Positions 8,173-17,924 of a stretch of DNA of 64,000 nt are shown one piece after another (position 1 is the first letter of the stretch; every line of letters starts with the position of its first letter). The translations under genes were made by a program, and so were the position numbers. Source of the stretch: Rhodoplanes serenus. Lineage in GTDB: Bacteria > Pseudomonadota > Alphaproteobacteria > Rhizobiales > Xanthobacteraceae. Where the stretch lies: contig CAMDFO010000019.1 of NCBI GenBank assembly GCA_945897515.1, positions 1 through 64,000 on the forward strand, read 5' to 3'. The notes under the pieces are model-generated. The model made no database searches, was not told the origin of the DNA, and saw only the letters and a list, made by a program, of their open reading frames with translations.

Positions 8173-9348
8173 TTATCGTTCCACGCACATGGCGATGCCC
8201 ATGCCGCCGCCGATGCAGAGCGTGGCGAGGCCCTTCTTCGAGTTCCGCTTGCCCATCTCGAACAGCAGCGTGGTCAGCACGCGTGCGCCGGACGCGCCGA
8301 TCGGATGACCTATTGCGATTGCGCCGCCGTTGACGTTGACCTTGTCGATGTCCCAGCCCAGGTCCTTGTTGACCGCGCAGGCCTGCGCCGCGAACGCCTC
8401 GTTGGCCTCGATTAGGTCGAGGTCCTCGGCCTTCCAGCCGGCGCGCTGCAGGGCCGCGCGCGACGCCGGGATCGGGCCGGTGCCCATGATCGCGGGATCG
8501 ACGCCGGCGTGAGCCCACGACACGATCCGCGCCAGCGGCGTCTTGCCGAGCTTGGCCGCCTCGCTCGCCCGCATCAGCACCAAGGCGGCGGCGCCGTCGT
8601 TGATGCCCGAGGCGTTACCCGCGGTGACCGAGCCTTCCTTGTCGAACGCCGGCCGCAGCTTGCCGATCGATTCCATGGTGGTGCCGTGCTTGGGATATTC
8701 GTCGGTGTCGACCACGGTGTCGCCTTTGCGGGTCTTGATCGTGACCGCCGCGATCTCGTCCTTGAACTTGCCGGCCTTCTGCGCGGCCTCGGCCTTGTTC
8801 TGCGACTTGACCGCGAACTCGTCCTGCTGCTGCCGGGTGATCTGCCACTTCTTGGCGACGTTCTCGGCAGTGGTGCCCATGTGGTAGCCGTTGAAGGCGT
8901 CCCACAGGCCGTCCTTGATCATGGTATCGACCATTTCGAGCGAGCCCATCTTGGTGCCGTTGCGCAGGTGCGCGACGTGCGGGGCCATGCTCATGGATTC
9001 CTGGCCGCCGGCCACCACGATGTCGGCGTCGCCGTTGAGGATGGCCTGGTAGCCGAGCGCGACCGCCCGCAGGCCGGAGCCGCAGAGCTGGTTGACGCCC
9101 CAGGCCGGGCTCTCGACCGGGATGCCGGCGGCGATCGAAGCCTGCCGCGCCGGGTTCTGGCCCTGACCCGCGGTCAGGATCTGGCCCATGATGACCTCGG
9201 AGACCCGGCCGCCCTCGACGCCGGCGCGCTTGAGCGCCTCCTGGATCGCGATCTTGCCCAGCTCATGGGCGGGCAGGCTCGCAAGCGCCCCATTGAATGC
9301 CCCAACGGGCGTACGAGCGGCGCTGACGATGACGATGTCGTCTTTCAT
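8173..9348 (-). CDS. phaA: acetyl-CoA acetyltransferase
   Basis: 391 aa thiolase of biosynthetic length. It condenses two acetyl-CoA to acetoacetyl-CoA, the first step of PHB synthesis. The start at 9348 ([20 protein letters not shown]) has GGGAGA upstream; the open frame extends 5' of this but overlaps phaR antisense. The acylated Cys is in [14 protein letters not shown] (about residue 88), the second catalytic pair in [15 protein letters not shown] and [16 protein letters not shown]. phaB follows on the same strand and phaR is divergent, the standard arrangement in Hyphomicrobiales. Confidence 0.95.
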   Translation of the reverse strand: MKDDIVIVSAARTPVGAFNGALASLPAHELGKIAIQEALKRAGVEGGRVSEVIMGQILTAGQGQNPARQASIAAGIPVESPAWGVNQLCGSGLRAVALGYQAILNGDADIVVAGGQESMSMAPHVAHLRNGTKMGSLEMVDTMIKDGLWDAFNGYHMGTTAENVAKKWQITRQQQDEFAVKSQNKAEAAQKAGKFKDEIAAVTIKTRKGDTVVDTDEYPKHGTTMESIGKLRPAFDKEGSVTAGNASGINDGAAALVLMRASEAAKLGKTPLARIVSWAHAGVDPAIMGTGPIPASRAALQRAGWKAEDLDLIEANEAFAAQACAVNKDLGWDIDKVNVNGGAIAIGHPIGASGARVLTTLLFEMGKRNSKKGLATLCIGGGMGIAMCVER

Positions 9349-9576
9349 CGGAAGTCTCCCACTGTGGCTTTCACTCTCGATAGCCCGGCGAACCCTGCCC
9401 TGTCCATATGACGGGGGCTTGACCGCAGCGCAAGGATTGGCGGCGTTCCGGGGCGTTTTTGGCCCATAAGCCGGGCCTTTAGCCCGGTCTGGCGCTGCAC
9501 AAAGAAGTGGCCCGCTGCGCGGAAACCGCTTAGCCTTGGGCAACGGCACAGCGCGACCGGGGCGGGGCGGAGCGAC
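9349..9576. promoter_or_regulatory. divergent phaA / phaR control region
   Basis: A 228 bp GC-rich spacer between the two divergent starts. It contains an inverted repeat CCGGGC-CTTTA-GCCCGG at 9471-9487 and two CGCTGC words about 30 bp apart near phaR. I cannot fix promoters here. PhaR is expected to bind in this space, but no perfect TGC-N-GCA palindrome stands out. Confidence 0.4.
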
Positions 9577-10167
9577 ATGGCAAAAACCGACGGGCCGATC
9601 ACCATCAAGAAGTACGCCAACCGGCGGCTCTACAACACCGGCACCAGCACCTACGTGACGCTCGAAGACCTGGCCACGATGGTCAAGGCGGGCGAGGATT
9701 TCGTGGTGTTCGACGCCAAGACCGGCGAAGAAATCACCCGCTCGGTGCTTGCCCAGATCATCTTCGAGCAGGAGGCCAAGGAAGGGCAGCAGCAACTGCT
9801 GCCGATCAACTTCCTGCGACAACTCATCCGATTTTACGGCGACAACATGCAGATGCTGGTGCCGCGCTACCTCGAAGTCTCGATCGACTCGCTGACACGC
9901 GAGCAGGAAAAGCTTCGCGGCCAGGTCGCCCAGGCTTTCGGCATGAGCGGCTTCGGTGCAATCGAAGAGCAGGTGCGGCGGAACATGGAAATGTTCGAGC
10001 GCACCTTCGCGATGTTCGCGCCGTTCGCACGAAGCGGTGGGCAGCCTCCCTCGCCCGACCAGCAGCCGGATACGGCGGCGCCAAAGCCGCCGGCCGAGAT
10101 CGACGATCTCAAGCGCCAGATGGAAGAGATGGCGAAGCGGCTGGACCGGCTGACCAACAAGGACTAG
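9577..10167 (+). CDS. phaR: polyhydroxyalkanoate synthesis repressor PhaR
   Basis: 196 aa. The N-terminal DNA-binding PHB_acc_N domain reads [20 protein letters not shown] and is followed by [30 protein letters not shown], and by the PHB_acc repeat [26 protein letters not shown]. The C-terminal third has a Pro-rich linker and a short predicted coiled coil ([19 protein letters not shown]). PhaR senses PHB granules and represses phasin and other PHA genes. It is divergent from phaA and convergent with the GGDEF-EAL gene, whose stop is only 6 bp away. Confidence 0.95.
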   Translation: MAKTDGPITIKKYANRRLYNTGTSTYVTLEDLATMVKAGEDFVVFDAKTGEEITRSVLAQIIFEQEAKEGQQQLLPINFLRQLIRFYGDNMQMLVPRYLEVSIDSLTREQEKLRGQVAQAFGMSGFGAIEEQVRRNMEMFERTFAMFAPFARSGGQPPSPDQQPDTAAPKPPAEIDDLKRQMEEMAKRLDRLTNKD

Positions 10168-10173
10168 CGAACG

Positions 10174-12060
10174 TTACGTCCGCGTGCCCTTGCGCCGGTC
10201 GCCCTGGACCGCGCCGCCCCACGGCCGCTCGACCGATGCCAGCCCGATCAGCCTGCCTTGCAAGTGGTCGCAGCCCCACGCCGCAAGCATCTGGGCCGCG
10301 TCCTCGTCCTGCACCCATTCGGCGACCGTGGTCAGGCCGAGCCGCTTGGCAAGATCGATCAGCGTGCGCACGAACGCCCGGTCGTCCTCGGACCGCATCA
10401 GGTTCTGCACATAGGCGCCGTCGATCTTGAGGATGTCGACGCCGAGCTTGCGCAGGTTGCGGAACGAGGTGTAGCCGGCGCCGAAATCGTCGATCGCAAT
10501 CCGGCAACCCAGATCCTTGACGCGCGTGACGAACCCACGGGTGTCGTCGATGTCGTGGATCGCCGCCATTTCGGTGATTTCGATGGTGAGCCGTTCGGCA
10601 ACGCCCTGGTGCGAGCGCAGCGCCGCGCCCAGCGCCGACCACCAGTCGGGATCGGTCGTGGAGGCGGGCGAGACGTTGACGCTGGCGCGCAGCTCCGGCA
10701 CCGCGACCATTTCGCCAACCAGCAATTCCAGCACGCGGTGATCGAGCAACCGCACGAGACCCAGCCGCTCCGCGATCGGAATGACCTCCGCCGCCGGCGC
10801 CAGGCCGCCACCGGAGCGCCGGATGCGCATCAGGCATTCGTAGAACGCGGGCTTGCGCGACGCTGTCTCCACCACCGGCTCGAACGCCAGCAGGATGCGC
10901 CGCTCGTTGAGCGCCGCCACGATCTCGTCGGCCGCGCGCACGTTCTCGCGGCGCACCGCCTCGCGTTCGACGTTGGGGCGATAGGCCTGGAACGATCCCC
11001 GGCGTTTGGCCTTGGCGGAATCCAGCGTCTCCTGCGCTCGCGCCAGGATTTCCGGCACGTCGCGGGCGTGGCGCGGTGCCGTCACGCCGCCGATGGTGAC
11101 GGTGACCGCCACCGGTCCGGCTCCGGTGCGCACCACATCGTCGCGCACGCCGGCGAGCAAGCGGTCGGCGGCGATGTCCATGTCTTCCGGGCTGCAATTC
11201 TTCAGGATCACGGCGAACGTGTTGCCGGAGAATCGGCCGAGCCGGTCGTCGCCGCGCATCTTGGTGCGCAGACGCTTGGCCACCGCGTTGATGACCTCGT
11301 CGGCGATGTCGAAGCCATAGGCTTCGTTGACGCGGGCGAGATGGTCGATCGCGACCAGCATGAAGCCGCACGAGTTGCGCTGCCGGGTCGCTTCGTCGAG
11401 CGTCTCCTGCAGCACCTCGGTCAGGTGCCAGCGGTTCATCTCGCCGGTCAGCCCGTCGAAGCGCGACAGATAGTTGAGCCGCTCTTCTCGTTCGTGCCGC
11501 TCGTTGATGACGCGGACCACGCCGTGCGCACGCACCGGGCGGCCATCGCGATCGGCGAACCAGCGGCCGGTGTCCTCGATCCACAGTGCCGATGCCGCTC
11601 CGGCGGGACGCAGCGCGTATTGCGCCTGGTAGGGAACGCCGGCGCCTTCATCGCGATGCGGCGATTTCATCACGGCGTCGAAACGCGTGAGCGTCGAGTC
11701 CGGATCGAGCATCTGGGCGTAAGCCCGGCCGTTCGAAAGCGTCGCCTTGTCACGGACCATCAGGACGTCGCAGGCGTTGACGCCCCACGACAGCGTGTCG
11801 CTGTCGATCGACCACTCGTAGGGAGCCTCGCCGACCGAGGCCATGATGCGGAAGGAATCGAGCCCATCGGTTGACGGCGGCTTCGGGGCAGGCGTTGCAA
11901 TCGCCGGCGCGAACATGCTGGGTTCCGGCGGCTGCACGCCGCCGTCGAGCGACACGAACACGCTCGGCTGCGGCGCCGACGCGAACACGTTCGGTTCGGC
12001 AAATACATTTGGCTGCGGGACTTTGTCCGAGCCTCGGGTGGCGGAACGCCGATCTCTCAC
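10174..12060 (-). CDS. PAS-GGDEF-EAL cyclic-di-GMP phosphodiesterase with degenerate GGDEF
   Basis: 628 aa. Residues 1-70 are a low-complexity stretch with repeated PNVFA-like words, 71-190 a PAS-like sensor, about 195-355 GGDEF and 370-610 EAL. The GGDEF signature reads SGNTF within RLGRFSGNTFAVIL, so cyclase activity is unlikely. In the EAL domain the key residues remain: E in FYECLMRI (ECL for EAL), N in SVNVSP, E in IEITE, DD in IDDFGAG, K in LKIDGAY, E in VAEWV and Q in LQGRLIG. It is therefore probably a phosphodiesterase controlled by the N-terminal sensor. No membrane segment is seen. The GTG start has AAAGG upstream. Confidence 0.88.
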   Translation of the reverse strand: MRDRRSATRGSDKVPQPNVFAEPNVFASAPQPSVFVSLDGGVQPPEPSMFAPAIATPAPKPPSTDGLDSFRIMASVGEAPYEWSIDSDTLSWGVNACDVLMVRDKATLSNGRAYAQMLDPDSTLTRFDAVMKSPHRDEGAGVPYQAQYALRPAGAASALWIEDTGRWFADRDGRPVRAHGVVRVINERHEREERLNYLSRFDGLTGEMNRWHLTEVLQETLDEATRQRNSCGFMLVAIDHLARVNEAYGFDIADEVINAVAKRLRTKMRGDDRLGRFSGNTFAVILKNCSPEDMDIAADRLLAGVRDDVVRTGAGPVAVTVTIGGVTAPRHARDVPEILARAQETLDSAKAKRRGSFQAYRPNVEREAVRRENVRAADEIVAALNERRILLAFEPVVETASRKPAFYECLMRIRRSGGGLAPAAEVIPIAERLGLVRLLDHRVLELLVGEMVAVPELRASVNVSPASTTDPDWWSALGAALRSHQGVAERLTIEITEMAAIHDIDDTRGFVTRVKDLGCRIAIDDFGAGYTSFRNLRKLGVDILKIDGAYVQNLMRSEDDRAFVRTLIDLAKRLGLTTVAEWVQDEDAAQMLAAWGCDHLQGRLIGLASVERPWGGAVQGDRRKGTRT

Positions 12061-12201
12061 GATGGACCTTTTTCAGAAAGCCGGCGTTGTCCCGATTGGC
12101 GACACCGGAGCGGAAAACTCAGGGCTAAGCTACGTTAAAACCCTAAATAAACAGCAAAATCGACCCGTGCGTTTGACGGCCCGAACGGCACGGCGCTTGC
12201 G

Positions 12202-12471
12202 ATGTCTCCATCAGCGGCAACCACGCTGTCCCGCGATGAGACAAAGGCCATGCTGGCAACAGACGATTTACCATCTTCGAATCGTGCGCTCGTCGTCGTC
12301 GCGCCTGAGCAGACCCGCGCGCATCACGCCAGCACGCCGCGGGATGCCGCCTTCCTCGCCCATCTGATCGCTACCGCACAAAAGCTTCCGCAAACGCGGC
12401 AGCGCTGCCGCGCGGAACCAGGCGAAGCCGTCGCCGCCTATAAAGCTGCCTTGATGAGCTCGGCTCAGTAG
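12202..12471 (+). CDS. small conserved hypothetical protein
   Basis: 89 aa. The C-terminal half (TPRDAAFLAHLIATAQKLPQ followed by TRQRCRAEPGEAVAAYKAA) resembles a small uncharacterised protein I associate with Hyphomicrobiales, so it is likely real. It has no signal peptide or membrane helix. A later ATG at 12250 (MLATDDLPSSNRALVVV) is also possible. It is divergent from the GGDEF-EAL gene and its stop overlaps the ggt stop by 3 bp in convergent orientation. Function unknown. Confidence 0.7.
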   Translation: MSPSAATTLSRDETKAMLATDDLPSSNRALVVVAPEQTRAHHASTPRDAAFLAHLIATAQKLPQTRQRCRAEPGEAVAAYKAALMSSAQ

Positions 12472-14048
12472 CCGAGCGCGCAGCCGTCCTTGCGCGGCTC
12501 GGAGCCGCCGATCAGCACGCCGCGATCCCAGTCGATGCGGATCGCCTGACCGCCGCCCCATGGCGACGCCTCGACCATGACGTTGTGGCCGCGGCTTTTC
12601 AGTCCCTCGATGGTCGCAGCAGAGATGCCGCGCTCGACCAGCGTGCTCTCGCCCTCGAAGAATGCGCGCGGCGCGTCGATCGCGCTCTGGATGTCCATGC
12701 CGTAGTCGACCATGTTGAGCACCATCTGGACGTGGCCCATCGGTTGATAGTGCGCGCCCATCACGCCGAACGAGGTCTCGACGCGGCCGTTGCGCATCGC
12801 CAGCGCCGGAATGATGGTGTGCATCGGCCGCTTGTTGGGGCCGAGCGCGTTCGGATGATCCGGGTCGAGCACGAAGCCCGAACCGCGATTGTTGAACATG
12901 ACGCCGGTCTTCTCGGTGCAGATGCCGGTGCCGAAGCTGGAGTAGAGCGAGTTGATGATCGACACCGCGCGGCGATCGCGGTCGACGACGGTGAGATAGA
13001 TCGTATCGCTGCCCGGCGCCGGATGTGCCGGAAGCGGCACGCGCTTGGCGCGGTCGATCTTCGCGGCGAGCCGTTTCGCAAACGCCTTGTCGAGCAGTTC
13101 CGGCACCGGCATTCGCATGTAGGCCGGCTCGGCGATGTGGGTGTCGCGCACGCCGAATGCCATGCGGGCGGCTTCGAGCATGAGATGAAATCGGTCGGCG
13201 CCGAGCGGATCGAGCGCGGCCATGTCGAAATTTTCGAGGATGTTGAGCAGGACTAGCGCCGTGAGGCCCTGCCCGTTCGGCGGCATCTCGACCAGATCGA
13301 GCCCGCGATAATTGGTCGAGATCGGCTCCTGGGCTTCGCCCCGATGGCGCGCGAAGTCCTCGACGGTGAGCACCGAGCCGCGCGCTTGCAATGTCGCGAC
13401 CATGTCTTCGGCGATCGCGCCTTCGTAGAACGCGCGTGGCCCGTCTTTCGCGATAGCCTTGAGCGTCGCGGCGAGCGCCGGAAGCTTGATGACGTCGCCC
13501 TCGGTCGGCGACTTGCCGTCAAACAGATAGTGCCTGGTGGCGCCGGGACTGTTGCCGAGCTTTCCAATTTGCTTGGCCCAATCCGACGCAACGCGCGGCG
13601 CGACCGGGAAGCCCTCCTCGGCATAGCGGATGGCGGGCGCGAGCACGCGCTCCAGCGGCCAGGTGCCGCGGGCTTTGAGGATCGCGCCCCAGGCTTCGAT
13701 CGCGCCCGGCACGTTCACGGCGTGCGGCGAGGTGGGCTCGATCGCGCGCATGCCCTTGGCGGTCAGCGCCTCGGTCGACGCCTTGTGGCCGGCGCGGCCG
13801 CAGCCGTTGTAGCCCCAGACCGGCTTGTCGGCCTCGGCGATCAGCGTGAAGCAGTCGCCGCCGATCCCCGTCATATGCGGCTCGATTACGCACAGCACCG
13901 CGACCGCGGAGATCGCCGCGTCGACGGCGTTGCCGCCGGCGCGCAGCACATCGATGGCGGTGAGCGTCGCAAGCGGGTGAGAGGTCGCCGCCATGCCGTC
14001 GCGTGCGATCACCGGCGAGCGGCCGGGCAGGTGGAAATCGCGTGCCAT
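12465..14048 (-). CDS. ggt: gamma-glutamyltransferase / glutathione hydrolase family
   Basis: 527 aa Ntn-hydrolase. The large-subunit part opens with MVAATSHPLATLTAIDVLRAGGNAVDAA-like sequence (here GMAATSHPLATLTA) and LCVIEPHMTGIGGD. The autoprocessing Thr that starts the small subunit is in GSDTIYLTVVDRDRRAVSII, followed by NSLYSSFGTGI and the glycine loop near the end (SPWGGGQAIRIDWDRG). No signal peptide is evident, unlike E. coli Ggt, so it may be the cytoplasmic Ywrd/acylase-like subgroup. Substrate could be glutathione or another gamma-glutamyl amide. It ends convergently on the small hypothetical gene. Confidence 0.88.
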   Translation of the reverse strand: MARDFHLPGRSPVIARDGMAATSHPLATLTAIDVLRAGGNAVDAAISAVAVLCVIEPHMTGIGGDCFTLIAEADKPVWGYNGCGRAGHKASTEALTAKGMRAIEPTSPHAVNVPGAIEAWGAILKARGTWPLERVLAPAIRYAEEGFPVAPRVASDWAKQIGKLGNSPGATRHYLFDGKSPTEGDVIKLPALAATLKAIAKDGPRAFYEGAIAEDMVATLQARGSVLTVEDFARHRGEAQEPISTNYRGLDLVEMPPNGQGLTALVLLNILENFDMAALDPLGADRFHLMLEAARMAFGVRDTHIAEPAYMRMPVPELLDKAFAKRLAAKIDRAKRVPLPAHPAPGSDTIYLTVVDRDRRAVSIINSLYSSFGTGICTEKTGVMFNNRGSGFVLDPDHPNALGPNKRPMHTIIPALAMRNGRVETSFGVMGAHYQPMGHVQMVLNMVDYGMDIQSAIDAPRAFFEGESTLVERGISAATIEGLKSRGHNVMVEASPWGGGQAIRIDWDRGVLIGGSEPRKDGCALGY

Positions 14049-14080
14049 GAGATGGACCGGCGGTTAGGGCGAACGGGACG

Positions 14081-14497
14081 TCAGGACGTCAGCGCCCCGA
14101 CCTTTTCGATCGTCATGTCGCGCTGCGCGGTGCGCAACGTCACGATGAAGCCGGCGACCACGTCAACGATGCTGATCATCATCAGGATGAAGAACGTCGA
14201 GGTGCCGGCCTGCGGAACCAGAATGAATTCCACCAGCATGGCGACGAATAGCACCATCGAGAGAACGTGATCGACAATCGAGCGCACACCGATGCGCGTC
14301 GCCTTCAGGATTTCGATCGGCAGCAGCAGGATCGCCAGCGTGAGCAGCAGGTCTTCCGTCGTCACCGTCCAGAGCTGGCCGGAGACAAGCTGGAAGCTCA
14401 AGGTCGTGTCGGTCCATCCCAGGCCCGGCGTCAGGAACGCCAGCATGTTGTAGATCGCGAACGGGATGACCAGCAGCGGGAAACCGATCAGATACAT
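14081..14497 (-). CDS. small integral membrane protein, hypothetical
   Basis: 138 aa with about four hydrophobic helices: LIGFPLLVIPFAIYNMLAF, LLLTLAILLLPIEIL, HVLSMVLFVAMLVEFILV and STFFILMMISIVDVVAGFIV. The loop between helices 1 and 2 is long and polar. I do not recognise a named family with certainty. It lies upstream of ggt on the same strand with a 32 bp gap, so the two may be co-transcribed. Confidence 0.75.
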   Translation of the reverse strand: MYLIGFPLLVIPFAIYNMLAFLTPGLGWTDTTLSFQLVSGQLWTVTTEDLLLTLAILLLPIEILKATRIGVRSIVDHVLSMVLFVAMLVEFILVPQAGTSTFFILMMISIVDVVAGFIVTLRTAQRDMTIEKVGALTS

Positions 14498-14563
14498 GGC
14501 CCTGCTTCCTCAGATTTGCGCCACGGAAGGACAAACCAGCGGTTGGACACCAGACCTATCCAC

Positions 14564-14655
14564 GTCATCACCGGGCTTGTCCCGGTGATCTCGATTCGCT
14601 GGGCACCAGGTTGCCACTCTTGTCGGGATGGCCGGGACAAGCCCGGCCATGACAG
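14564..14655. repeat. paired palindromic repeat (family 1)
   Basis: Left arm GTCATCACCGGGCTTGTCCC with GGTGATC, right arm GGATGGCCGGGACAAGCCCG ending CCATGACAG. It sits between rpmF and the small membrane-protein gene. Confidence 0.78.
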
Positions 14656-14671
14656 CATAGAGGTCGGCTGC

Positions 14672-14857
14672 CTAGACCTCGGTCTTGGGCTTGAGCACCG
14701 CCCGGCCCTTGTACATGCCGGTCTTGAGGTCGATGTGGTGGGGGCGGCGCAGCTCGCCTGAATCCTTGTCCTCGATGTAGGACGGCTTCTTCAGCGCATC
14801 GGCCGAACGGCGCATGCCGCGCCGGGACGGCGATGTTTTTCTCTTTGGCACGGCCAT
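14672..14857 (-). CDS. rpmF: 50S ribosomal protein L32
   Basis: 61 aa, full family length. It opens [20 protein letters not shown], the invariant L32 N-terminus, and has [19 protein letters not shown] near the end. No CxxC zinc pair is present, so this is the zinc-free type, the usual one in alphaproteobacteria. It lies downstream of mtgA on the same strand, an arrangement known in this order. Confidence 0.97.
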   Translation of the reverse strand: MAVPKRKTSPSRRGMRRSADALKKPSYIEDKDSGELRRPHHIDLKTGMYKGRAVLKPKTEV

Positions 14858-14994
14858 GATTGCGTCTCCTAAAACCTCGGCGCCAGGCGCCGGAATGCCA
14901 TATCTCTCGGGAAGCCGGGCTTATAGAGGAACCCTTCCGGCAACGCCATAGCATTTTCCGGCGTTGGGAACACCGGTTCGCCTGGAAACAGCGA

Positions 14995-15720
14995 TCACGA
15001 CGGCGGCCTGGAAACCCGCACGCAGGCGTCGATGGTGGCGGCGGACGCCGCCCGGGCCTGGACGGTTCCGGCGATCCGGCGGACCGCCGGACCCGGTTGG
15101 CGGGCGCTGCGCCGGTGCGGATTGGGCAGCACCGCGGCGAGCAGGGCCGCCTCCCCGGCGTTCAGGTTGCGCGCGGCCTTGTTGAAGGCCCGCCGGGCCC
15201 CGGCTTCGACGCCGAACTGGCCGCCCGGACCCCATTCGGCGATGTTGAGATAGATTTCCAGCACCCGCCGCTTGCCCAGCACCAGGTCGATCCAGAGCGC
15301 CAGCGGGGCCTCGAGCGCCTTGCGGACGAAGCTCCGGCCCGGCCACAGGAACAGGTTCTTGGCGACCTGCTGGGTGATGGTCGAGCCGCCCCGCGCCTCG
15401 CTGATGTCGTCTGCCTCCTCGATCGATTCCTGGACCACCTGCCAATCGATCCCGGAATGGCTGCAGAACCGCGAATCCTCCGAGGCGATGACCGTACGCG
15501 GCAGGATCGGCGCCATCGCCTCCAATGGGACGAAGGTGCGCTGCATCGGGTATCCGCGGACCGAGCGCCACGCCATCAGGGTCGAGACCGGATCGATGAA
15601 ACGATAGAACGGCGCGACCAGGTAGGGCAGCAGCAGCACGAACACGATCAGCGCCAGCAGCCAGCGCAGGATGCGGCCCAGGGTGCTTCGGGATCGGCGC
15701 GGAGACGCGGCGCTTGTCAT
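14995..15720 (-). CDS. mtgA: monofunctional peptidoglycan transglycosylase
   Basis: 241 aa, GT51 family. It polymerises lipid II glycan strands in the periplasm. A single N-terminal membrane anchor ([20 protein letters not shown]) is followed by the catalytic motif [16 protein letters not shown] with the general-base Glu, and by [37 protein letters not shown] completes the GT51 signature. The start at 15720 ([16 protein letters not shown]) was chosen because the frame upstream is antisense to the prenyl synthase. It is divergent from that gene with only 27 bp between the starts. Confidence 0.94.
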   Translation of the reverse strand: MTSAASPRRSRSTLGRILRWLLALIVFVLLLPYLVAPFYRFIDPVSTLMAWRSVRGYPMQRTFVPLEAMAPILPRTVIASEDSRFCSHSGIDWQVVQESIEEADDISEARGGSTITQQVAKNLFLWPGRSFVRKALEAPLALWIDLVLGKRRVLEIYLNIAEWGPGGQFGVEAGARRAFNKAARNLNAGEAALLAAVLPNPHRRSARQPGPAVRRIAGTVQARAASAATIDACVRVSRPPS

Positions 15721-15747
15721 CGCGCCCGAGTTAAGCACAATTGATTC

Positions 15748-16695
15748 ATGTCGCGTGCGGCCGCCATCACCAGTCTCGACGCTCCGTTTGCCGCGCGGCT
15801 CGACGCCGTGGCCGCCGAGACCGAGCGGTTGCTCGACCGCCTGCTGTCGGCGCAACCGCTCGGCGGCGAAACTGTTCGACCCCAGCGGCTGATCGACGCC
15901 ATGCGCCATGCCAGCCTGGGCGGCGGCAAGCGGTTGCGACCGTTCCTAACGGTCGAGACCGCCGCCCTGTTCCAGGCGCCGCGCGAGCGCGCGCTGATGG
16001 CAGGTGCGGCGATCGAATGCGTGCATTGCTACTCGCTGATCCATGACGACCTTCCGGCGATGGACGACGACGCGCTGCGCCGCGGCCGCCCGACCGTGCA
16101 CAAGGCGTTCGACGAGGCGACCGCGATCCTGGCCGGGGATAGCCTGCTCACGCTCGCCTTCGACATCATGGTGCGGCCCGAGACCCATCCCGATGCCGCG
16201 GTGCGGGTCGCGCTGGTGTCGGGGCTGGCCCGCGCCGCCGGTGTCGGCGGCATGACCGGAGGTCAGATGCTCGATCTCGCCGCCGAAGGCCGCTTCGGCA
16301 TGCAAGGCCCGCGCAGCGAATCCGACACGCTGACCATGCAGGCGATGAAGACCGGCGCGCTGCTTCGCTTGGCCTGCGTCGCGGGGGCGATTCTCGGCAG
16401 CGCGCCGCAGGACGCGCATGATGCGCTGGCGCGTTACGGCAACGCGCTGGGCCAGGCGTTTCAGATCGCCGACGACCTGCTCGACGTCGAAGGCGATGCC
16501 GCAACGCTCGGCAAGTCCACCGGCAAGGACGCAGCCAACGGCAAGGCGACGCTGGTGAGCATCCTCGGTCTCGACGGTGCGCATGCCCGACTCGATGCGC
16601 TGGTCGCGGACGCCGAAGACGCGCTGGCGCCGTTCGGGGCCGCCGCGGGAACGCTTCGCGCCGCCGCCCGTTTTGTCGCCGAGCGGCGCGCGTAG
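15748..16695 (+). CDS. ispA: polyprenyl diphosphate synthase (farnesyl/geranylgeranyl type)
   Basis: 315 aa trans-prenyl transferase. First Asp-rich motif in [18 protein letters not shown] (about residues 91-108) and second in [21 protein letters not shown] and [12 protein letters not shown] bind the substrates. It extends DMAPP with IPP. The two-residue insertion in DDLPAMDD and the length fit short-chain FPP/GGPP synthases; exact chain length cannot be read. ispG lies 4 kb away. Shares a very short divergent space with mtgA. Confidence 0.88.
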   Translation: MSRAAAITSLDAPFAARLDAVAAETERLLDRLLSAQPLGGETVRPQRLIDAMRHASLGGGKRLRPFLTVETAALFQAPRERALMAGAAIECVHCYSLIHDDLPAMDDDALRRGRPTVHKAFDEATAILAGDSLLTLAFDIMVRPETHPDAAVRVALVSGLARAAGVGGMTGGQMLDLAAEGRFGMQGPRSESDTLTMQAMKTGALLRLACVAGAILGSAPQDAHDALARYGNALGQAFQIADDLLDVEGDAATLGKSTGKDAANGKATLVSILGLDGAHARLDALVADAEDALAPFGAAAGTLRAAARFVAERRA

Positions 16696-16716
16696 ACGCG
16701 CCTTCGAGGCCATCGC

Positions 16717-17409
16717 ATGAGCAAGCAGACAAAAGCGAAATCGGCACGGACGTCGGTCTGGATCGTCCGCGTGGCTTGGGCACACCTGCGGCTGTGGGTG
16801 GCGATCGCGGTGGCGGTCGTGACATTCCTGGCGCTGCCCGGAACGCTGCTGCCCGGAAGCTGGTCGGCCGTCACCCGCATGATCGTCGCGTGGGATGTCG
16901 GGCTGCTCTACTATCTCGCAGCGGCGGCAAGCATGATGGCGAGCTCCACGCACGCCGACATCGTCAAGCATTCGCAGGATCAGGACGAAGGCGCGTTCGG
17001 AATCATGCTGCTGACGCTGGGAGCCGCGGCGGCGAGCCTCGGCGCGATCTTTCTGGAGCTGGCGGAGGCCAAGGACGCGTCGCGGGGACCGTGGCCTTAT
17101 GCGCTCGCGATCACCACCGTGGTGCTGTCGTGGGCGTTCACGCATCTCATCTTCGCTCTACACTACGCCTACGAATATTACGGCGAGGGCGACAGCACCC
17201 GCGGGTTGGATTTTCCGGATAGCAAGAATCCGGATTATTGGGATTTCATCTATTTTTCGTCGGTGATCGGAACGACGTTCCAGGTTTCGGACGTTGCCAT
17301 CACCAACCGGGTCATCCGCCACTCGGTTACGGCGCATGGGGTGCTGTCGTTTTTCTTCAACACGACGGTGATAGCGCTCACCGTGAACATGGCCGCCAAC
17401 GCGTTCTGA
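16717..17409 (+). CDS. DUF1345 membrane protein
   Basis: 230 aa with five hydrophobic segments: LRLWVAIAVAVVTFLALPGTL, MIVAWDVGLLYYLAAAASMM, IMLLTLGAAAASLGAIFLEL, YALAITTVVLSWAFTHLIFAL and VLSFFFNTTVIALTVNMAA. HYAYEYYGEGD, NPDYWDFIYFSSVIGTTFQVSD and HSVTAHGVLSFFFN are signatures of DUF1345. Function unknown. It follows ispA by 21 bp and may be read through from it. Confidence 0.88.
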   Translation: MSKQTKAKSARTSVWIVRVAWAHLRLWVAIAVAVVTFLALPGTLLPGSWSAVTRMIVAWDVGLLYYLAAAASMMASSTHADIVKHSQDQDEGAFGIMLLTLGAAAASLGAIFLELAEAKDASRGPWPYALAITTVVLSWAFTHLIFALHYAYEYYGEGDSTRGLDFPDSKNPDYWDFIYFSSVIGTTFQVSDVAITNRVIRHSVTAHGVLSFFFNTTVIALTVNMAANAF

Positions 17410-17428
17410 AAATCTTTTTAGGCCTTGC

Positions 17429-17475
17429 TTGACTCCGGTCCAGGCCTTGGCTATTTAACCAAAAGGTTATTTAAC
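17429..17475 (+). promoter_or_regulatory. promoter with overlapping ArsR-type operator
   Basis: A near-consensus sigma-70 promoter is visible: TTGACT at 17429-17434, a 17 bp spacer, TATTTA at 17452-17457. A perfect palindrome TAACC-AAAA-GGTTA at 17456-17469 overlaps the -10 and start region, and TATTTAAC is repeated on both sides. The position suits autorepression by the ArsR protein whose gene starts 18 bp further on. The stretch is AT-rich in a GC-rich genome. Confidence 0.72.
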
Positions 17476-17493
17476 GGACTAGTAAAATAACAA

Positions 17494-17865
17494 ATGACCA
17501 CCGACCGCCTGAGCACCACCTTCGCAGCCCTCGCCGACCCGACGCGGCGGGCGATTCTGGCGCGGCTGGTGCAGGGCGAAACCTCGGTGACGGACCTCGC
17601 CAAGCCGTTCGATATCAGCGGGCCGGCCATTTCCAGGCATCTCAAGGTGCTGGAGCACGCCGGCCTGATTACCCGCGGGCGCGAGGCGCAGTGGCGGCCG
17701 TGCCGGATCGAGCCGAACGCGCTCAAGAGCGTCGACGACTGGCTCGAAAAATACCGCCGGTTCTGGGAGGAGCGCTTCGACCGTCTGGAAGACTATCTGG
17801 AAGAGCTGCAAGCCAAGGAACTGAAAGAGAAGCCGATGCAGAAGAAGCGCGGGCGCAGGAAATAG
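17494..17865 (+). CDS. ArsR-family winged-helix repressor
   Basis: 123 aa. It reads TTFAALADPTRRAILARLVQ, TSVTDLAKPFDISGPAISRH and LKVLEHAGLITRGREAQWRP, the usual helix-turn-helix of the ArsR subgroup paired with SRPBCC proteins. No metal-binding Cys pair is seen, so it is probably not a metal sensor. It heads an operon with a VOC protein and two SRPBCC proteins, and a palindrome overlaps its promoter. The C-terminus is basic (KKRGRRK). Confidence 0.9.
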   Translation: MTTDRLSTTFAALADPTRRAILARLVQGETSVTDLAKPFDISGPAISRHLKVLEHAGLITRGREAQWRPCRIEPNALKSVDDWLEKYRRFWEERFDRLEDYLEELQAKELKEKPMQKKRGRRK

Positions 17866-17924
17866 CGTTCAGCCGAAATCTCGACCGCCTTGCAACACCG
17901 AAACGTCAAACGAACGAGAAAACC

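Noticed and set aside
10258-11874. A 538-codon plus-strand frame
   Set aside because: Antisense to the GGDEF-EAL gene with His/Arg/Asp-rich shadow composition.
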